Source: Amylostereum areolatum (taxonomy: Eukaryota; Basidiomycota; Agaricomycetes; Russulales; Stereaceae). From it: a stretch of 64,000 nucleotides of DNA. Shown here one piece after another: positions 1 through 12,068 of the stretch (position 1 is the stretch's first letter; each line of letters starts with the position of its first letter). A program made the translations under genes and the position numbers. The stretch spans positions 1,364,001-1,428,000 of the forward strand of contig SAXG01000002.1 in the NCBI GenBank assembly GCA_012932865.1, read 5' to 3'. Below the pieces are notes generated by a model that saw nothing but the letters and a program-made list of their open reading frames with translations, searched no databases and was not told the origin of the DNA.

Positions 1-498
1 TGTGGAAGTCCTATGCTTTGGGCAGCCGTTTGGGCCATAGACAGCAGCTTGGGGCTGACGAACAAATGTGAGACCTTCGTCAGTTTGAATAGCGCGTTGA
101 TCTCTGTCGGGGTCGCGAAGGCGGGGAATAGTACATATGGCACCGCGATCTTGAGCAAGGAGCAGCAAATTGTGGCGTAGTCCTAAAGTAGGAATGGATC
201 GAGCGTGTCAGATCAAAAGAGAGAAGGTAAGAGATGGACCACTCACCAAACAGTTTTCGCTCAGTACCCCAACCATCCCATTGTCTTCTATCCGTATCCC
301 GAGCGAACCCGCGAGCGCGCCAGCCCCATTGTCTACGCGTCGCACAAACTCCCTGTACATCCACCTTTCACCTGTGATCCCGTCCATATAGACCGTGTAA
401 TCAGGCCATTGTGCAACCTCCGGGCGAGAGAACAGAAAGTCGTAGTAGTTGGTATCGGGAAGGATTGGAAGAGGAGGGTAAAGTGTCTGGTATATCAT
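1..498 (-). CDS. AMP-forming acyl-CoA ligase (4CL-like), 5' part; runs off window start
   Basis: N-terminal part of a fungal 4-coumarate-CoA-ligase-like enzyme, which activates a carboxylic acid with ATP and then forms the CoA thioester. Exon 1 (498 to 247) starts MIYQTLYPPLPILPDTNYYD and ends SENCL. A 64-nt GT-AG intron follows, and exon 2 resumes at 182 with DYATICCSLLKIAVP, continuing to base 1. The same N-terminal pattern (PDxPxxNYYD, QWPDYTVYxDGITGE, LSENC|DYP) occurs in three complete paralogues in this window (32.8, 37.1 and 47.7 kb), which fixes frame and start. The P-loop (SSGTSGLPK) and C-terminal domain lie outside the window, so intactness cannot be judged. The acyl substrate is unknown. 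Confidence 0.85.
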
Positions 499-1654
499 GA
501 TGGGGACTTGGAGAGTCGATGGATTCGTGACGCCACAGATCTGTGCTTATAAGGTGGGAGTTGCTGATGTACCAGGGAAATTGCATCCCCTGTTAGCACG
601 CTATTGCATGCGAAAACAAACTTCGACTGGAAGTCAATGAGGAAGTTACGGCTCTGTATGCCGTGACCCGAATCGAGTTCCTGGAAGGTCAATGATGTTC
701 TTCGCACGCTCCCAGGTCATGTAGCCGGGAGCGCTTACTACATAGGTATGCAACCAAGCTTTTTCTGGCGGCAGAGACAGACACGCCACGATAAGGAGAA
801 GTTTTAGGTTTGGTGCAATAGAAGGAATTTCTTTGACATGTTCCCTCGATGTCTTCGCTGGAAAGAGTCCCTGTAGTGGGTTTGAAAGTTAGAGCACGAC
901 ATGCGGAAAAGCTGATCAAACTTCAAGCGATGCATCTACGTGAATTCCTATGCATACGATAAGCTGCCGAGTCAGGCTAAGGTGACCTTTCCTATAATAT
1001 AAGATACGCACTATTACACCTCGAGCGTGAACTGAATTTTCTTGAAGCCTTCAACTGTTGCTTCTCGATTCCATTTCGGCTCTGCCCTCAGTGCTCTGGC
1101 GCGCCGTTCACGTGCCCTCCACGATGCAATACGAAGCTTTGGACCGGGATCTAAAAACCAGTACCGTGCCCCGCTTATCCGCGCCCAAAGGGCCTTCTTC
1201 GGCTGCCGCGATACGAGCGCACTTCTGCAGGAAGTGTCGGAAAGGAAGTGGCTTGTGATACGCCAAAACGCGGTATGTCATGATCCTGCGTGCGAGATAT
1301 GAGACACGGATGAAAGGAAGAAGTGGACGAACATTGCAATGAGATACTTTTGCAGATAGAGATAGAGAGAGGCAGGACTCGGTTGTTTTTGAAGGGGAGC
1401 CGCCGCCGTTGACGATTCGCGGCAAGCGGCAGGCCAGTACCGTGCGGTGATGGCGAAGCACCGAGACAAAAATGTGGAAGGAGTGGAATGAATAATAGTA
1501 CGACATGATACAAAATCTGGTGGTGAGGATGTTCAATACATGACGATCCCTAAGATGGATCGGGATGCACAGTGCAAAACGCGTGATAACAAGTCACAAG
1601 TGCGGCAACGTTCGCGAGGGAATGCCCTGGAAAAAATAGGAGGTCAGCAGATGA

Positions 1655-2260
1655 CTAAACATCCACAGTCAGAACGGTGCGGCCGATACAGACAGGAATA
1701 CAAAGAACGCACCAAGGACCATCTTCTTTGCCTTTGTAAGTGTCAACTACAGCGAAGAGTCCATACAACGGGTTCCTCGTCTGGCTCGAGCCTAAAGAAT
1801 TTCGGGATGATAAAGCGAGATCCCATACTATGGGGAGATGCCCAGGACGAGGGATGATGTGACAGAGAGGTACCTTCCAGGAGGTGAACCGTTCAGCGAA
1901 TGCCTTGGACACATCGTCGTATGGAGTAATGTCATCCTCGACTCTTGCCCACCTTCATCTTCCACTGAATCTCCACAAAGTTTGCTTCGTCTCCGAGGTC
2001 TTCGCCAGTAAGTGGACCGATGAGAGTCTTGGGAATCCAGACGACATTGTCGACACAGGGCCAGTAGTATTGGGAACGACGGCATAGGATACTGTCGAGA
2101 GGGTTTGTCCGCATCAATGATATACCCGTACTCGGCAGAGGGCTTCGTCTTGACTGAGAAATGTGTATGTCGAAATAAGACGTTCAAGTTCGAGATGCGA
2201 TATGATGGGAGAGGACAAGCCTGGGACGGTCACCGACTCACCGTTACGCGTTACGGCCCG
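1655..2260 (-). pseudogene. Possible decayed or unmodelled gene of unknown function
   Basis: On the minus strand three adjacent patches read like protein but lie in different frames: a patch around 2,110-2,170 (SVKTKPSAEYGYIIDADKPS), one around 1,935-2,060 (VVWIPKTLIGPLTGEDLGDE) and one around 1,885-1,925 (DDITPYDDVSKAFAERFTSW). A GT donor follows the last patch, with a plausible acceptor near 1,798, so part may be intron-split. I do not recognise the family. The frame changes within the first two junctions have no obvious intron, which favours decay. Weakly supported. Confidence 0.2.
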
Positions 2261-3780
2261 TGTATGCCGGTGCCGCGGGTGAGATCTCGACATTGCATGG
2301 ATGGCGCTTTCTCCCTTCGCACACGAGTTCATTGATTTCGGTGTAAAAAATCGGGAACGACGTATAAGGCATGAGGTGAACGAGTTTGACAAGCAGTCGG
2401 ATGAGCATTTGGATGAGATTAGCTCAGATCAGTATGATTATCACAAGCCGCCTTTCTGTCCTTTCTGTCACGTGAGCGTGTTTTGCGCCAGGTTCGCAAC
2501 GAAACCACCGCTCGGTGTTTCTTCATTTTCTTCAACCTCCTTTCCCCGGTACACCCTTTTTTTCTTCGCACAAGCGATGTCCGTATATCTCCGGGATTAT
2601 CTGGCGCAATTTTGAGTCAGAAGTGTTCCGAACCTCTCTCGAACACATCCGAAACCCCCGACCCTGGGTAGTCAATGTCAGTCATCGCAATTTCCGCGTT
2701 CATACTGCCACCTATCTCCATGGTATTTCATACGGAGGATGCATGGACTCACATCGTTGAAGAAGGAATCCCGTGGAATGACGTGGCGATACCCAACTTC
2801 GCAGCGACGTGTGGGCGCAGGTCTGAGCCTTGAGGTGAATATCCTTTTCTCTGTTGCCGTCTTACCTCGCTTGCCTACAATTATGCCACGTAGACTGCGC
2901 GTGAAACGGCTTTTCAAGGTGATTGCGTTCCAAATCCCGTGGAAATTACGGTTGTGTAACTCCTTTGCTCGCATGCGCTTGCACCCCAAAGGACCGCGAG
3001 CATCGTTTCGTTCGCATTGTATCAGAACGTGTTAACCTCGCAGGTTACGATCGCCGTGCCTCCTTTCTATCGTTTCAACGCACCACTATGACCGTGTTTA
3101 TAGGCCGGCGCCCTTTGCCATCGATGCGTTGACGTCACTGTTGCGATGGCCTCGACCGAACCTCAAGCTCCGTGGCCGATGAACGTCCTGCCCTCCGCAT
3201 CTCCACTGGCCACGCCATTTACCCAGGTGTTTTCCCATGCCGGCATGCGTCCCCTTCGTCAACAAGCTATGCTCCACGGACGCTTACCCATCGTTGTCGG
3301 GGAAGGAAGGCCTTGCTGCAGTCCGGGCGCGCCTCCGAAGCTTCTGGTATTTTCCTTCCGTTCATGCTGACCATTTTGGACTCTATCCATTTCTCTAGTT
3401 CGGTCATGTGTGTACCTACCTTCATACCCTGTACGATGCATCCGTTTGGCCGATCTACAATAAAATTGCTGTGTGACCCGAGGTTTCATCTGAGAGTATG
3501 ACGAGCGTGACCCCGTTTCAAGTGCATGCCGCGATGACCGTGCGGTTGTGGTTCCCGCGAATCGTAGCGCGAGATGACAAGAGCTGTGCGTGCTCGGAGG
3601 ATAGCTGGATGCAAGTAGCCTCCGAGGCTGTGCTCAGAGCGTGCTCAGAGCTCGGGGCGTCCGTCTGGAGCGCTCGCCGCTCGAGCTGGGCCGTGGAGAC
3701 ACGCGCCCTGCGCTGCCTCATCCGGTGAGCCACGACCGCGTTTGCTTCCGACCCGCTTTCTTCCTTCATGGCCTACTCCC

Positions 3781-3788
3781 TATAAAAG
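3781..3788 (+). promoter_or_regulatory. TATA box of the Kre9-like gene
   Basis: TATAAAAG lies 131 bp upstream of the ATG at 3,912 and is followed by a pyrimidine-rich tract (3,805-3,900), a common arrangement in highly expressed fungal genes. Motif seen; function inferred. Confidence 0.55.
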
Positions 3789-3911
3789 GGTCATCGGTTG
3801 GTTCTCTCTTTCCCCCAGACTTCTGTCTAACGTTTTACGACCCCTCCCTTACCCACACCCACACTATTCCCCCCTTCACCGACTCCCCTCTCACCTACCT
3901 CACTCGCAACC

Positions 3912-4472
3912 ATGAAGTTCACGACCGCTTTCTCTGCTCTCGCTCTCGCCATCGCTTCCACCACTTCCTTCGTCGCAGCGGCCCCCATTGAGGCCCGCGA
4001 CATCTGGGATCCCAAAGTCCTCTACCCACACTCGGGCACCGTATGGAAGACCGGTTCCTACCACAACGTCACCTGGTGAGTCGGCCTTGTCGTGAGCTGG
4101 GTGAACGGGGTATTGACGATCTAATCGCAGGGACACCTCCAACCCGCCCCCACAGGTCAGCAACGGTGCCGCCGTGTACCTGAGGAAGGGTCCCTCGACC
4201 TTCATCGATCGTATGTCGCTTCCGATTCGACTCGATGTCTGATTTACTCACCTTTTGTCTGCACAGAACCCCTTGCTCAGGGTTTCGATCTTCACACCGG
4301 TCATGTCGAGGTTCAAGTTCCCACAAACCTGACCGCTGGTACCGACTACCGCATCGTCTGTGCGTGTCAGATCTCCTTCTCGTTGGAACATCGACGTACT
4401 CACTCGGGTTTATTGACAGTGTTCGGCGATTCTGGTAACTGGGGCCCCGAGTTCACCATTGTGAAGACCTAA
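3912..4472 (+). CDS. Small secreted Kre9/Knh1-type cell-wall protein
   Basis: Four exons (3912-4075, 4131-4210, 4267-4359, 4420-4472) give a 129-aa protein. Residues 1-23 or so (MKFTTAFSALALAIAS...) form a signal peptide, so the protein should be secreted. The mature part is almost only the Kre9/Knh1-like N-terminal domain known from Ser/Thr-rich GPI-anchored wall proteins, with the hallmark strings YPHSGTVWKTGSYHNVTW and VLFGDSGNWGPEFTI. The family is linked to beta-1,6-glucan and cell-wall assembly. No Ser/Thr-rich stalk or GPI-attachment tail follows, so this is a soluble single-domain version. All introns are GT-AG and 55-60 nt, and the reading frame is intact across every junction. A TATA box lies at 3,781. 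Confidence 0.9.
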
Positions 4473-5482
4473 ACACCCTCTTCCTATGATCTCACGACTT
4501 GACACAAACGCGCGAGACGAGCAACGCCTCATGACGGACTTACATTTGGACATATTCATACTCACTTCCCCCTCGCACCTCTTCTCCACGGACTTCTCGG
4601 ACTTCGTACTGATACGTCCCCACCCGTAATGCCACCCACCCCCCTTACGACAGCTCTGGCATCCTGTACTCATAGCACTTTACACCTCCCACACCATTCT
4701 TCCTTGTATTTCGGCCTTCGACGGACATGGGTACCTCGGACCTTCACCTTTCCAGCATGTAGGCTTCTTGCCAACAGCGTTGTGCACTATTCTTTCACCA
4801 CACACTTGTATCGCTTGTACTATAGGTCTGCAATGCATGTATTGCATCGTAGGATGATCAGCTCGATGTCGCCCTCTTCAGGTCATTAACTCCTGTTTGC
4901 ACGCAATGAAGTGACGTCAGCTTCCCTCCGGCCCGTGGTTGAAAGCCGCGGTAAAGCATTTTGCAGGAACCTATCACGATGCTCCTGACCGCCACCGAGT
5001 CATCGGCCTCATCCTCTCCTGATCCTCTCCATTTACCTGGGCAGGTCTGACCCGCTCTTTTCAGCTGTTTCACAAATCATAGAATACCTCTCCCAGGCAT
5101 ACTCACACCACCTTGTTCAGGACGTGGCGCAGCAGCAATATCTGCTCATGATTTGTGAAATAGCAGTTATGGATGCTGAATCGTAGGTAACCTTCTACGA
5201 TCACGTACAGTATACAGTTCAGATGACCACTAACAGGCTACTTTGTCTTGCAAGCTCCAGTGCCTCTTCAATCAGGGAACATTGAATTCCCGCTGAACTC
5301 ATGCCATGTGATGGAGGAAATGTCGGGCCAAATGTTAGTGACATACGTCCTTGAGCACGCGCGACGTCAGGCGGTCAATTTCAATATGTCCCAAGACTGG
5401 CGGCGGACCGACGTCCTCGTTATAAAGGTGGACGCAACGTTCAGGCATATCCAGCTTTTCCCTGGCCGCCCGCCTTGCCATA
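4473..5482. other. Intergenic region between Kre9-like and GH39-like genes
   Basis: No supported gene. TATAAAG at 5,421-5,427 lies 62 bp before the GH39-like ATG and is its likely TATA box. The rest holds only short ORFs without recognisable features. Confidence 0.6.
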
Positions 5483-7100
5483 ATGAAGAGAGCATCTTTG
5501 GCTGTATTCGCGCTCGCGCTCCCGCATGTCAGCCACCCCCCTCCATCTGTCCACGATCACTACTGACATCTTCGTTCAGATTCGTGCACTCACGGTGGGG
5601 ACGACGCCGACGCTGCAAATCGTCGTCAATCCCAAGCTACTGCCTGGAGAGGCCGTGCGTGAAGGAGCCTACGCTGCCTTGGCCGAGCTCGAGCCCGAAT
5701 ATCCTCGGTTCGTGCCATGGTTCCCCTACCCGCATCTCTCCGTCTTCGAGCTCGACGCGCCGACGGATAACCAAACGTCCTGGAACTTCACGCTCCCCGA
5801 CCCGCTGGTCCTTGATTTCCTCGACGCTTCAATCGGTGTGTACCGGTATCCTTTGATCGTGCCTGTTTGAATGCTGATATGTGCTCAGGTCATAACCCTG
5901 TCGTGGGCTTCAGCACTATTCCTGTTTGGATGTTCCAAAATACGTCGAATATCACTATCCCTGAGGATCCGACAGAGGTCTTTTGGAACTATAACGGAGG
6001 CACAGAGCTTGTCGATCCCACCGGTAAGCAAGTTGGAGAGTATTACGCTCGGTACGTCCATTTCCTCGAACGTGACCGATCTTGCATAGTCTGAATCTTC
6101 TTCCCTAGCGTCGCGTCGTGGTACACTCAAGGCGGTTTTACCGATGAGCTTGGTGTGCGTCACGAGTCGGGCCACCACTACGACTTGCCGTTCTGGGAGG
6201 TTCTGAATGAACCCGACAGCGAGCACTCCACAACTCCAGAGCAGTACAACGTTCGATACGACGCAATCGTCCAGGCCGTCAGCGCAGTCAGTCCCAACAC
6301 CTGAATTTATCGGGCTCTCCCTTGCCCAACCTGGAAGCGGCTACTCCGCCTTTGTCCCCTATTTCCTCAACGCGTCCAACCACGCACCCGGTATTCCCAT
6401 CGACTGGATCTCCTACCACTTCTATGCAACCCCCGCCAACGGCACGACCGTCGAAGACTGGCAGAACACATTCTTCTCCCAGGCGGACACGTTCCTCGAG
6501 ACGGTTTCCAATATCGAAGAAATTCGCAAGGATCTCTCGCCCAGCACACGCACGATGATTAACGAGGTCGGTGTTATCCTTGCCACGGACAACGCTCCCG
6601 GCGACGGCGTGATCCCGGATGCGTACTGGAACGCTGCGGGTGCCATGTATGCATACCTTTACGTCGGGATCACACGCCTGGGGCTCAACGGCACCATCGG
6701 GCAATCGCAGCTCGTCGGATACCCGAGTCAGTTCCCCAGCGTATCGCTCGTCAATTGGACGGACGGTTCTCCCAACGCGCGCTTCCGCGTTCTTCAACTC
6801 CTCAGGACGAACATCGGACCAGGGGACGAGATCCTGGACGATGCAGATTCACCCGTGGGCGATCTGCCGGACCAGGTCATTGCGCTGCCGTTCACGCGGG
6901 CGGGTGAGACGCGGACGAAGGTGCTACTTGTTAACCACTTGCTGGCCAACACGACGGCGACGATCAACGGGGCGGCAGGCGGGACGTTACAGGTCGTTGA
7001 TTTAGTCAGTGGATCGGGTCCGATACGCAAGGAGAACTTGACGTCGGATGTGGTGCCTCTTGGAGGACTTTCGGTTACTGTTGTGGATCTTCCTGCATAG
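5483..7100 (+). CDS. GH39-like secreted glycoside hydrolase, with a one-base frameshift
   Basis: Predicted exons 5483-5527, 5580-5835, 5889-6051 and 6109-7100 encode about 484 aa once one extra base is discounted. The N-terminus MKRASLAVFALALPH is a short secretion signal. WEVLNEPDSEH (around 6,200) carries the acid/base Glu of clan GH-A, and TMINEVGVI (around 6,555) the likely nucleophile Glu. The overall pattern is that of basidiomycete GH39-like proteins, retaining hydrolases acting on xylosides or related glycans. The frame changes near 6,300: the upstream frame reads ...VSAVSPNT then TGA, while the conserved continuation EFIGLSLAQPG is one base over, consistent with an inserted T at about 6,302. 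No intron of normal size repairs this. It is either an early pseudogene or an assembly indel. Confidence 0.75.
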
Positions 7101-7314
7101 AACGGTCTCGTCCCTTCCTGAAACCTGCCGCACGTCCTTCACAAAATCTGTATTTGCATTAATATGTAAACAGTAAGCTATCTGTACGGCCACGAATCTT
7201 TCCCAACCATCCCCTCTTATGCATGCATCGATCCGAGAAACCACTCGCGTTACGAACCCCATGGTATCTTCGAGACAAAGACAACCCATAATGAAACCTG
7301 CAGCTCAACGATAT
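7101..7314. other. Convergent 3' UTR region
   Basis: Short spacer between the tail-to-tail GH39-like and membrane-protein genes; nothing else seen. Confidence 0.5.
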
Positions 7315-8735
7315 TTATGCCTCCCCCAATCGAGTAGGCGCCTTTTCAACGATGACATCTAGTCTCCCCGACGACTGAGAGCCTATGCTCGCCGTCGACA
7401 GTCTGACCTCGGCGAACGCAATGCCGGAGTGTATGTTGATCGGAACATCTTCGTGTTGGGAGAGGGTGGAGCGCATGGAGGTGAGGGCAATCACCAATGT
7501 AGGGTAAATTCCCTAAGAACGGGGGCTTAGCTCGTATGAGGGTCATCAAGGGAGGAGACCTACAACAAGCTGAATGATAATCGCGTCGAAAGTAAGCTTA
7601 GCAACTTCGCTTGGTCCCGAAGTAGACCAGGATGTACACAATCTGTATGACAATATCGTCAGCATTAGTAGGAGCCGCGTCCAATAGACGTGTATACTCA
7701 CCCAGACGCAAATATACAGTGCGCCCGACTCGATAAGCAGAGCAAGCATCTTTTCTGCTTTACTTCTGGCCGTGCCTTCACCCAGCTGTTTCTTGATGAA
7801 CTGGCGGTGGCTCCTGATGTCGGCATAGTCGTCAACGATCCGAGCCGAGCCCCTCGAGTAAAAGAGAGATACAGACCATGCGCGAACGCCGACAGCGGCG
7901 GTTGCCCAGACATTCGTTAGAATAGTAAGAATCCAAGAAACGCCACCGTTTATAAGGCTGGCATCGCCGACAGAAGTATCCGTAAACAAAAACCAGCGGT
8001 ATGATAACACTATGCTTGCGATGCTGACTCCTACAAGTAAGTGTCGTCAGACCCAGCCACCGTGTCGGAAGAATTTCGGTCGTACCGATCAAGGCGAGAA
8101 GGAAGAAGAAGGGAGGTATGAAGATACGGGTTCGGCGTTCGCATATGACCCATGCACGCCAGACGACGATCGCGTCGCTGAGAACATACTAGTGAGCAAA
8201 TTTGGCACAGGTCAGCGTACGGTAAACTGACGAACTCATAGAGGTATGCATACGTTGATACACGGCAGATAGATAGCAGCGACGCCTTCTGCTATGGTGG
8301 GTTTCCAGCTTGGCGCCTGATCTGCGCCAGGGGGTGACAACGACTTGGACAGGGAGTAGACATAGATGGCCCAGTGGGACACCGAAGTGGCGTACATCAC
8401 GGCCGACAGGAAGCAAAGTACACATCGGAGCCTCGAGGTCGAGCGAACGAATCTGCAACCCGATCTCTGTGAGCAACTGCATGGAAAATAAGAGACAAGA
8501 CGATGTCGTACAAAAGATGGTATCCTGTGAAAATGAAAAGGATTGTGAAAACGCCTGCGCTCAGTGCCGTGAGTTCGCTGTACAGGGTATCTCATAGACC
8601 CGGAATCTCACCTAGGAAGAGAGCCTCAAACAACCCGGCGAGGAGTGCACTGCGAAAAGAAAGTGGCGAGGAGAACGTTGCCAGCTTGTGCGCACCGGCA
8701 CGCGCAAGGCGGTGCATATAGGGCATCGAAGACAT
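7315..8735 (-). CDS. Basidiomycete multi-pass (about 7TM) membrane protein, unknown function
   Basis: A multi-exon minus-strand gene with hydrophobic segments in order: LLAGLFEALFLG|VFTILFIFTGYHLL, VLCFLSAVMYATSVSHWAIY, AIVVWRAWVICE..., FIPPFFFLLALIG, WILTILTNVWATAAVGVRAW, MLALLIESGALYICVW|IVYIL, then DAIIIQLV|GIYPTLVIALTSM and a polar tail ending TRLGEA. This order is typical of a large family of uncharacterised basidiomycete integral membrane proteins. The start at 8,735 (MSSMPYMHRL) is the first ATG in frame with the first helix but is uncertain. Near 7,605-7,620 the frame shifts by one base between IVYILVYFG and LTFDAII. A 31-nt GT-AG intron would restore it but is unusually short, so a frameshift or assembly error is also possible. 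The 35-nt intron inferred after the second helix is equally doubtful. Confidence 0.65.
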
Positions 8736-9936
8736 GCGACAGCCAGGAATACTACTGCAGCGAGAGTGTTCGGGGACGATATGCGATGCGAATCTGAGAG
8801 GGAACAGAACCACGCTTTATTCAGTAGACGAGACATGGCGCTTTTGAAAACAGTTGCTCTAGCCACCACTCGCGCGAGACTTCCATCTTATGCTGAATGT
8901 ACGACAGAGGGCCATCTATCAACCTGATATTCATTAAATGGTAATCTTCAAGCTTCAAGTCCAATGGTATAGGCAGGAAGGGCCACACCGAATGTGAACG
9001 AATGTCTGACCTTGATCGTCGCGCTGTCGGATTTTCTGTCAGTTCAGACACTTCAGAATGTAAGGCAGCAAAAAGGAGTGATGGGTTCGCCTTTGCCGTG
9101 CGTCCAAGGACCATATTGGTATAACGAGGGTGGTTTGGAAGAGAATGATCCGTATTCTGCGGTGAGCCGTCTCGAAAGTTTTGTTCATATAGTATAGAAG
9201 AGGTAAACAAGGTGTTTCTCCAGGAGAGATCCTGTCAGATCCCTGGTTCCATCAAAGCTGGTCTCACTGGAAGTTTGGAATGAGCTTTTATGGAAAAAAG
9301 TGAACCTCGTCGGTGCGCGAGGCCAGGGGTCAAGTCGACTATGGCTTGCATTGACTCGCTCTCGCATGGAAAGTGGAAAGACGGACATATGGTTGCGATG
9401 CATCCGATCGTCACTGCGGGGGTGGCAAAGAAGTGTGAGGAAATACAGAAAATCAGGCCGGTTCCACACCAGGCCAACAAGTGTGCGGCAATCGCCGAGA
9501 GTAGCTCTGCTCTGCTTTCATTGTCGGCGCGGGAGAATCCGCTAGTGATCCAGTCTCGCCTTCATCATCGTTTTGCGGCCTTTGTCCAGCTTTGTCCAGC
9601 TTTGTCCATCCTCGCATTCGCTAACTTGTGCGGCCACGGAGGGAGAGCCAAGAAGAAAACCATGGCAATCACACCCACCTCAATTTATGCACGCTTTGTT
9701 GGATGCACGACGACCATTCACCGTCGCAAGTCATTGCCAGTGCCACTCATTTAGGTTCTTTGTCCCCCATCTCATAGTCCGACTTCCCAATGCGTGGCCC
9801 GTCCCAGATCGCCGAGGGTGCCTTTGTCCTTCATCCATTGTCCCCACACGATGCGTATCATCCGCCACTCCCCTTATAAGCCCCCGCTCGTTTGCGTACA
9901 ATCCAGCTTGGTCTCACCCCACATCTCACCCCATTC
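8736..9936. other. Intergenic region upstream of kinase 1
   Basis: No supported gene. About 2.7 copies of a 10-bp repeat (TTTGTCCAGC) lie at 9,580-9,610. TATAAG at 9,875-9,880 is about 60 bp before the chosen kinase ATG. Confidence 0.5.
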
Positions 9937-12068
9937 ATGTGCCCGTCTCTCCACCAACCCTCGGCCTCTTTCGACGTCAAGTCTCGAGAGTCCGCTTCGC
10001 ACGAGATATGCTCGCCTTTCTATGACACCGTGGAGACCCTGCGGGCTCACCTGGATAGCGATAACTCGGAGGCCTCGATGTCGTCGGGATCGGGGAGCCT
10101 ATGCGCGACGACTATGTTCACCCAACCGGTGTGGGCCTCAGGACCTCTGTATGGACCAGCAAAAATTCCAGCGCATATCCTCTCCCAGTTCCAAAGCCGT
10201 GCCGCGATCAAGGAGGGCTCAACGCCATCGTCTTCATCCTCGTCCTGCGTAAATCCATCCGGTGAAGAACTGCCGGTGCTCTCGAGTACTCCTTCCCCCA
10301 CTGTGTCGGAAGGTGGTCTGGATTTTTCCAACTTCTTTGAGGACGACACGGAAGATTCAGACGACGAAGGTGGATATGATTCCTGTTCGGACGCAGACGC
10401 GAGAAGCGTGAAGTCGGATCTATCGCTTCGATGCCGTGGTTTGTCGCCGACAGGTTCGCAGGCGTCCCAGGTAAGGGCATCGCCTTCTCGCAGGTCGCGT
10501 TTTCTGACATGCATTACTTTAGGTCGATGACGATCGGCCAGATCCTGTCCTGCCAGAAAAGGAGAAAGACTGGGTCGACGTCCCCACCGAGGTCTATTCG
10601 GAGGGCGACTACATTGTCCTCGACGATGGTCGTATCTCGTATTCTATCCGTGGTCAATTGGGTGAGGGAGCGTACGGTACCGTATATCTTGCGCGAGCGA
10701 CCCCCCACGACCCCAACTTGAGCGTCCCGGATTATGTCGCGGTGAAGGTGTTTCGCAAAGAAACACTAGAAGCCAATGCGTGGGCACATGAGAACATCGT
10801 GCGGGAGCTTTTCGCGCTTTCGCGGGCGATGGAAAATGAGTCTTCGCACCTTGTTTGTCCTATCAGTGCATTTCAAGACAGCAAGAACGTGTATGTGGTC
10901 ATGGTGAGTTTTCCGCGATATATCTTATGATCTTTCGCTCAGCACGAGTTTTGCAGCAATTGTACGGCGAGGACCTTGCAAATCTTGTCGATTGGATTGG
11001 CATGCGACTATCGTCATGGGATATCCGTATCTACACCGCCGAACTGGTGTGTTATTTCCACCTTCGATTCATTCACTTTTCTCCTAACATGCTTTTCAGG
11101 TCCTCGCCATCGAGCAAGCGCACGCCATCGGCTTCATCCACCGCGACATCAAGCCACAAAATATCTTCATCGGTCCTGGCGGACACATCGTCCTGGGCGA
11201 TTTCAGCCTCGTCGTATGGCCTCAGGTTGCCTCGGATGCAACTTGGGAGGACGGCGTAGTGCGAGAGGATTTTCCGGTGGCCACAGGCGGGAGGTATGCA
11301 CCGGAACAGTTGCGAGGAGAGCCTTGCACTTACAAGGTAGATCTATGGGCGCTAGGCCTCGTTCTACTGGAGATGTACCAGGGGAACGGCAACGTAAGCC
11401 GTCTCTGTACGATGCCACAGGGTTGAGACTGACCATGTTTGCATTGGTTTTGAAGCCCCTTTTCAGGGACCATGCTGGGGAGAGATACGTCGGGGAGTGG
11501 GAGATCCTGAACAAAGATATCAGTAAAGAGGTGGAAACGGCGGTTCCATCTACGTTTGCTTGCGACTTGATCAAGCGGGTGAGCCATCCTCCCCCCACTA
11601 CCCTTGTAAGTTGGCGTTTTGACGTGTTTCGGCAGCTCCTCAATCGCGATCCTGGGGAACGACCCACTATCGAGGAAATCAAGAGTCACCCCTTCTTCAC
11701 CGCTTGTCTTGAGTTGTAAGTACAACCCGGTCTCTGTCACAGACAACCGTTCTAAATCGCGTCTGTTTAGTGATTGGGACGCGTGTGCGCGCGGCATGAT
11801 CCAACGTACGCGCCTCCTATCTTGCCGCCTTGACGCCCTCGAGCTGACGTCACTTGCATGTTCAGCTTCATACCGACCCACACGCCCTCGCGAAGACTAC
11901 TTGCCCCCAGTGCTCGACGTGGGCGAACCCATCAACCCAAACGACGCCGACGCGGTCAAGTTTCCGGACGTGTTCTTCAACTTTGCTTGCATGCCGCACC
12001 AGCTCGTTCCCGACGAAGCGTTCTTTCCGCCGTGGAAACTGCCCACCCCCTGGCCAAGGAGATTATAG
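9937..12068 (+). CDS. Serine/threonine protein kinase with DFS in place of DFG (kinase 1)
   Basis: Eight exons (9937-10470, 10523-10903, 10957-11046, 11100-11393, 11456-11578, 11636-11715, 11771-11805, 11866-12068) give 579 aa. Residues 1-190 or so are a Ser/Asp-rich disordered region. The kinase domain follows: glycine loop [18 protein letters not shown] lysine, catalytic loop [11 protein letters not shown], then LGDFSLV (Ser at the DFG glycine), activation-segment end RYAPEQL and [12 protein letters not shown]. The tail ([10 protein letters not shown]..., [12 protein letters not shown]) resembles an AGC-type C-terminal extension. The start at 9,937 is chosen because the upstream ATG at 9,892 lies only about 15 nt after a TATA-like box. 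A paralogue lies at 20.7-22.8 kb with matching intron positions. Substrates unknown. Confidence 0.85.

Larger units (their letters stand above)
499..3911. other. Gene-poor stretch with no confidently supported gene
   Basis: I see no convincing complete gene. The long ORFs between 1.0 and 1.5 kb have low-complexity, arginine/serine-rich translations that resemble nothing I know, and they overlap on opposite strands. A coding-like but frameshifted patch lies on the minus strand near 1.7-2.3 kb and is listed separately. The last few hundred bases before 3,912 are the promoter of the Kre9-like gene. Confidence 0.6.

Noticed and set aside
10047..10514. Minus-strand 155-codon ORF within kinase 1 exon 1
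   Set aside because: It is antisense to the Ser/Asp-rich exon, with a low-complexity translation and no splice or domain support.
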